DNA of 61,501 bases from Cytophagaceae bacterium (GTDB lineage: Bacteria > Bacteroidota > Bacteroidia > Cytophagales > Spirosomataceae): assembly GCA_027488335.1 (NCBI GenBank), contig JAIYBU010000117.1:1-61501 (forward strand), given 5' to 3'. Below the pieces are notes generated by a model. That model saw only the letters and a list, made by a program, of their open reading frames with translations. It was not told the origin of the DNA and did not search any database. The position numbers and the translations under genes are program-made. Positions 61,140-61,501 of the stretch are shown here, in pieces; positions within the stretch are counted from its first letter, which is position 1, and each line of letters begins with the position of its first letter.

Positions 61140-61501
61140 TCACTTTTCTATTGTCCCCTTGTAAAGCAATTTCTTAGTGGCGTCTTCGATGCTGTAAGTA
61201 TCTTTTGCTTTAATCAGCACATATTTGTCATTTTTCCACTTATCGGTAGTTTCTTTTTTTACGATAATCGTTTGCTCGTCGTAAGGCATAAAAAGCTCTA
61301 TTTCTTGGTCGCTGCTATCAGTTTTTACTACGAAAGCTGATAACGATTGTTCGAGGTCTTTGGCTACGGGGTCTAATCGTACACCCGCTTCAAAAATTCG
61401 GATGCACTCATTCCGTAAAACCGACCACTGATACCCAGCCGATGCCTTGCAGCCGTGTTCGTCGGCATCATTACCTACCATTGGTGAACTAACTTTTTCA
61501 A
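61140..61501 (-). CDS. Hypothetical exported protein, 5' end beyond the window
   Basis: The frame is open to the right edge (codons before the ATG at 61481 read EKVSSP), so the start lies outside. About 120 C-terminal residues are visible: VGNDADEHGCKASAGYQWS, LRNECIRIFEAGVRLDP, SAFVVKTDSSDQEIELFMP and YSIEDATKKLLYKG. I recall this GNDxDxHGC...GYxWSxLxxxCIRxFE pattern from small Bacteroidota lipoproteins of unknown function. The two Cys may form a disulfide. Confidence 0.7.
   Translation of the reverse strand, partial: EKVSSPMVGNDADEHGCKASAGYQWSVLRNECIRIFEAGVRLDPVAKDLEQSLSAFVVKTDSSDQEIELFMPYDEQTIIVKKETTDKWKNDKYVLIKAKDTYSIEDATKKLLYKGTIEK

Noticed and set aside
1-61501. tRNA, rRNA, CRISPR array, transposase or prophage genes
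   Set aside because: None recognised on either strand; a tRNA could be missed by eye, so a covariance-model scan would settle it.

Overview
The window looks like chromosome from an AT-rich Bacteroidota bacterium, most likely order Cytophagales (an Emticicia/Arcicella/Flectobacillus-type genome is a guess). Supporting signs are a SusC/SusD pair, several CarboxypepD_reg-type TonB receptors, DUF4494, DUF2490 and DUF5690 proteins, a 3-coathanger-stack protein, an ELWxxDGT-repeat protein, GlmM and IspH of Bacteroidota type, and promoters of the TAnnTTTG (-7) type. No rRNA, tRNA, CRISPR array, transposase or prophage was seen.

Layout. 1-6.6 kb: tail of an upstream gene, a TonB receptor with a partner lipoprotein, a small lipoprotein and a double NIPSNAP protein. 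6.7-9.9 kb: an AraC remnant, panC, an LpxH-like phosphoesterase and a GT-B glycosyltransferase. 9.95-20.9 kb: a phosphonate-utilisation locus. Its minus-strand operon is SusC > SusD > PhnZ-like HD oxygenase > alkaline-phosphatase-superfamily hydrolase. Beside it lie a protein-glutaminase-like enzyme, the divergent pair phosphonatase-like HAD + FAD amine oxidase, and a DUF5690 MFS-like permease. 21-24.9 kb: DUF4494, nitroreductase, a broken VanZ gene, DUF2200, an SDR epimerase and a DUF1826-like protein. 24.9-28.9 kb: a sparse, very AT-rich accessory stretch with an AP2/HNH protein whose promoter contains a 21-bp poly-A tract, a tiny ORF behind a terminator, a REC-domain remnant, a LytTR regulator and about 1.4 kb without recognisable genes.

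28.9-43.5 kb: surface and secreted proteins (TonB receptor, ELWxxDGT protein, a GyrI-like/STAS-like pair, an 1816-residue alpha-2-macroglobulin with an intact thioester, a 3-coathanger-stack protein). 43.8-50.4 kb: housekeeping genes glmM, DUF4230, upp, a Wzi/RemB-like barrel, ispH and a small conserved protein. 50.7-57.3 kb: small proteins, then a minus-strand run CotH ... secreted repeat protein > VTC-type polyphosphate polymerase > DUF4956 > DUF2490 > DUF2490 > DinB. 57.5-61.5 kb: a LytTR regulator with Glu at the phosphoacceptor site, a TonB receptor, and a partial lipoprotein-like gene at the edge.

Two gene sets deserve most attention. The phosphonate locus joins an outer-membrane import pair, a candidate inner-membrane permease and two different C-P-cleaving chemistries, without PhnY, PhnW or C-P lyase in view. 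The VTC-DUF4956-CotH neighbourhood is a plausible envelope polyphosphate or surface-modification module whose function I do not know. Several short gene remnants (AraC, VanZ, REC, Cna-B-like) lie between intact genes.
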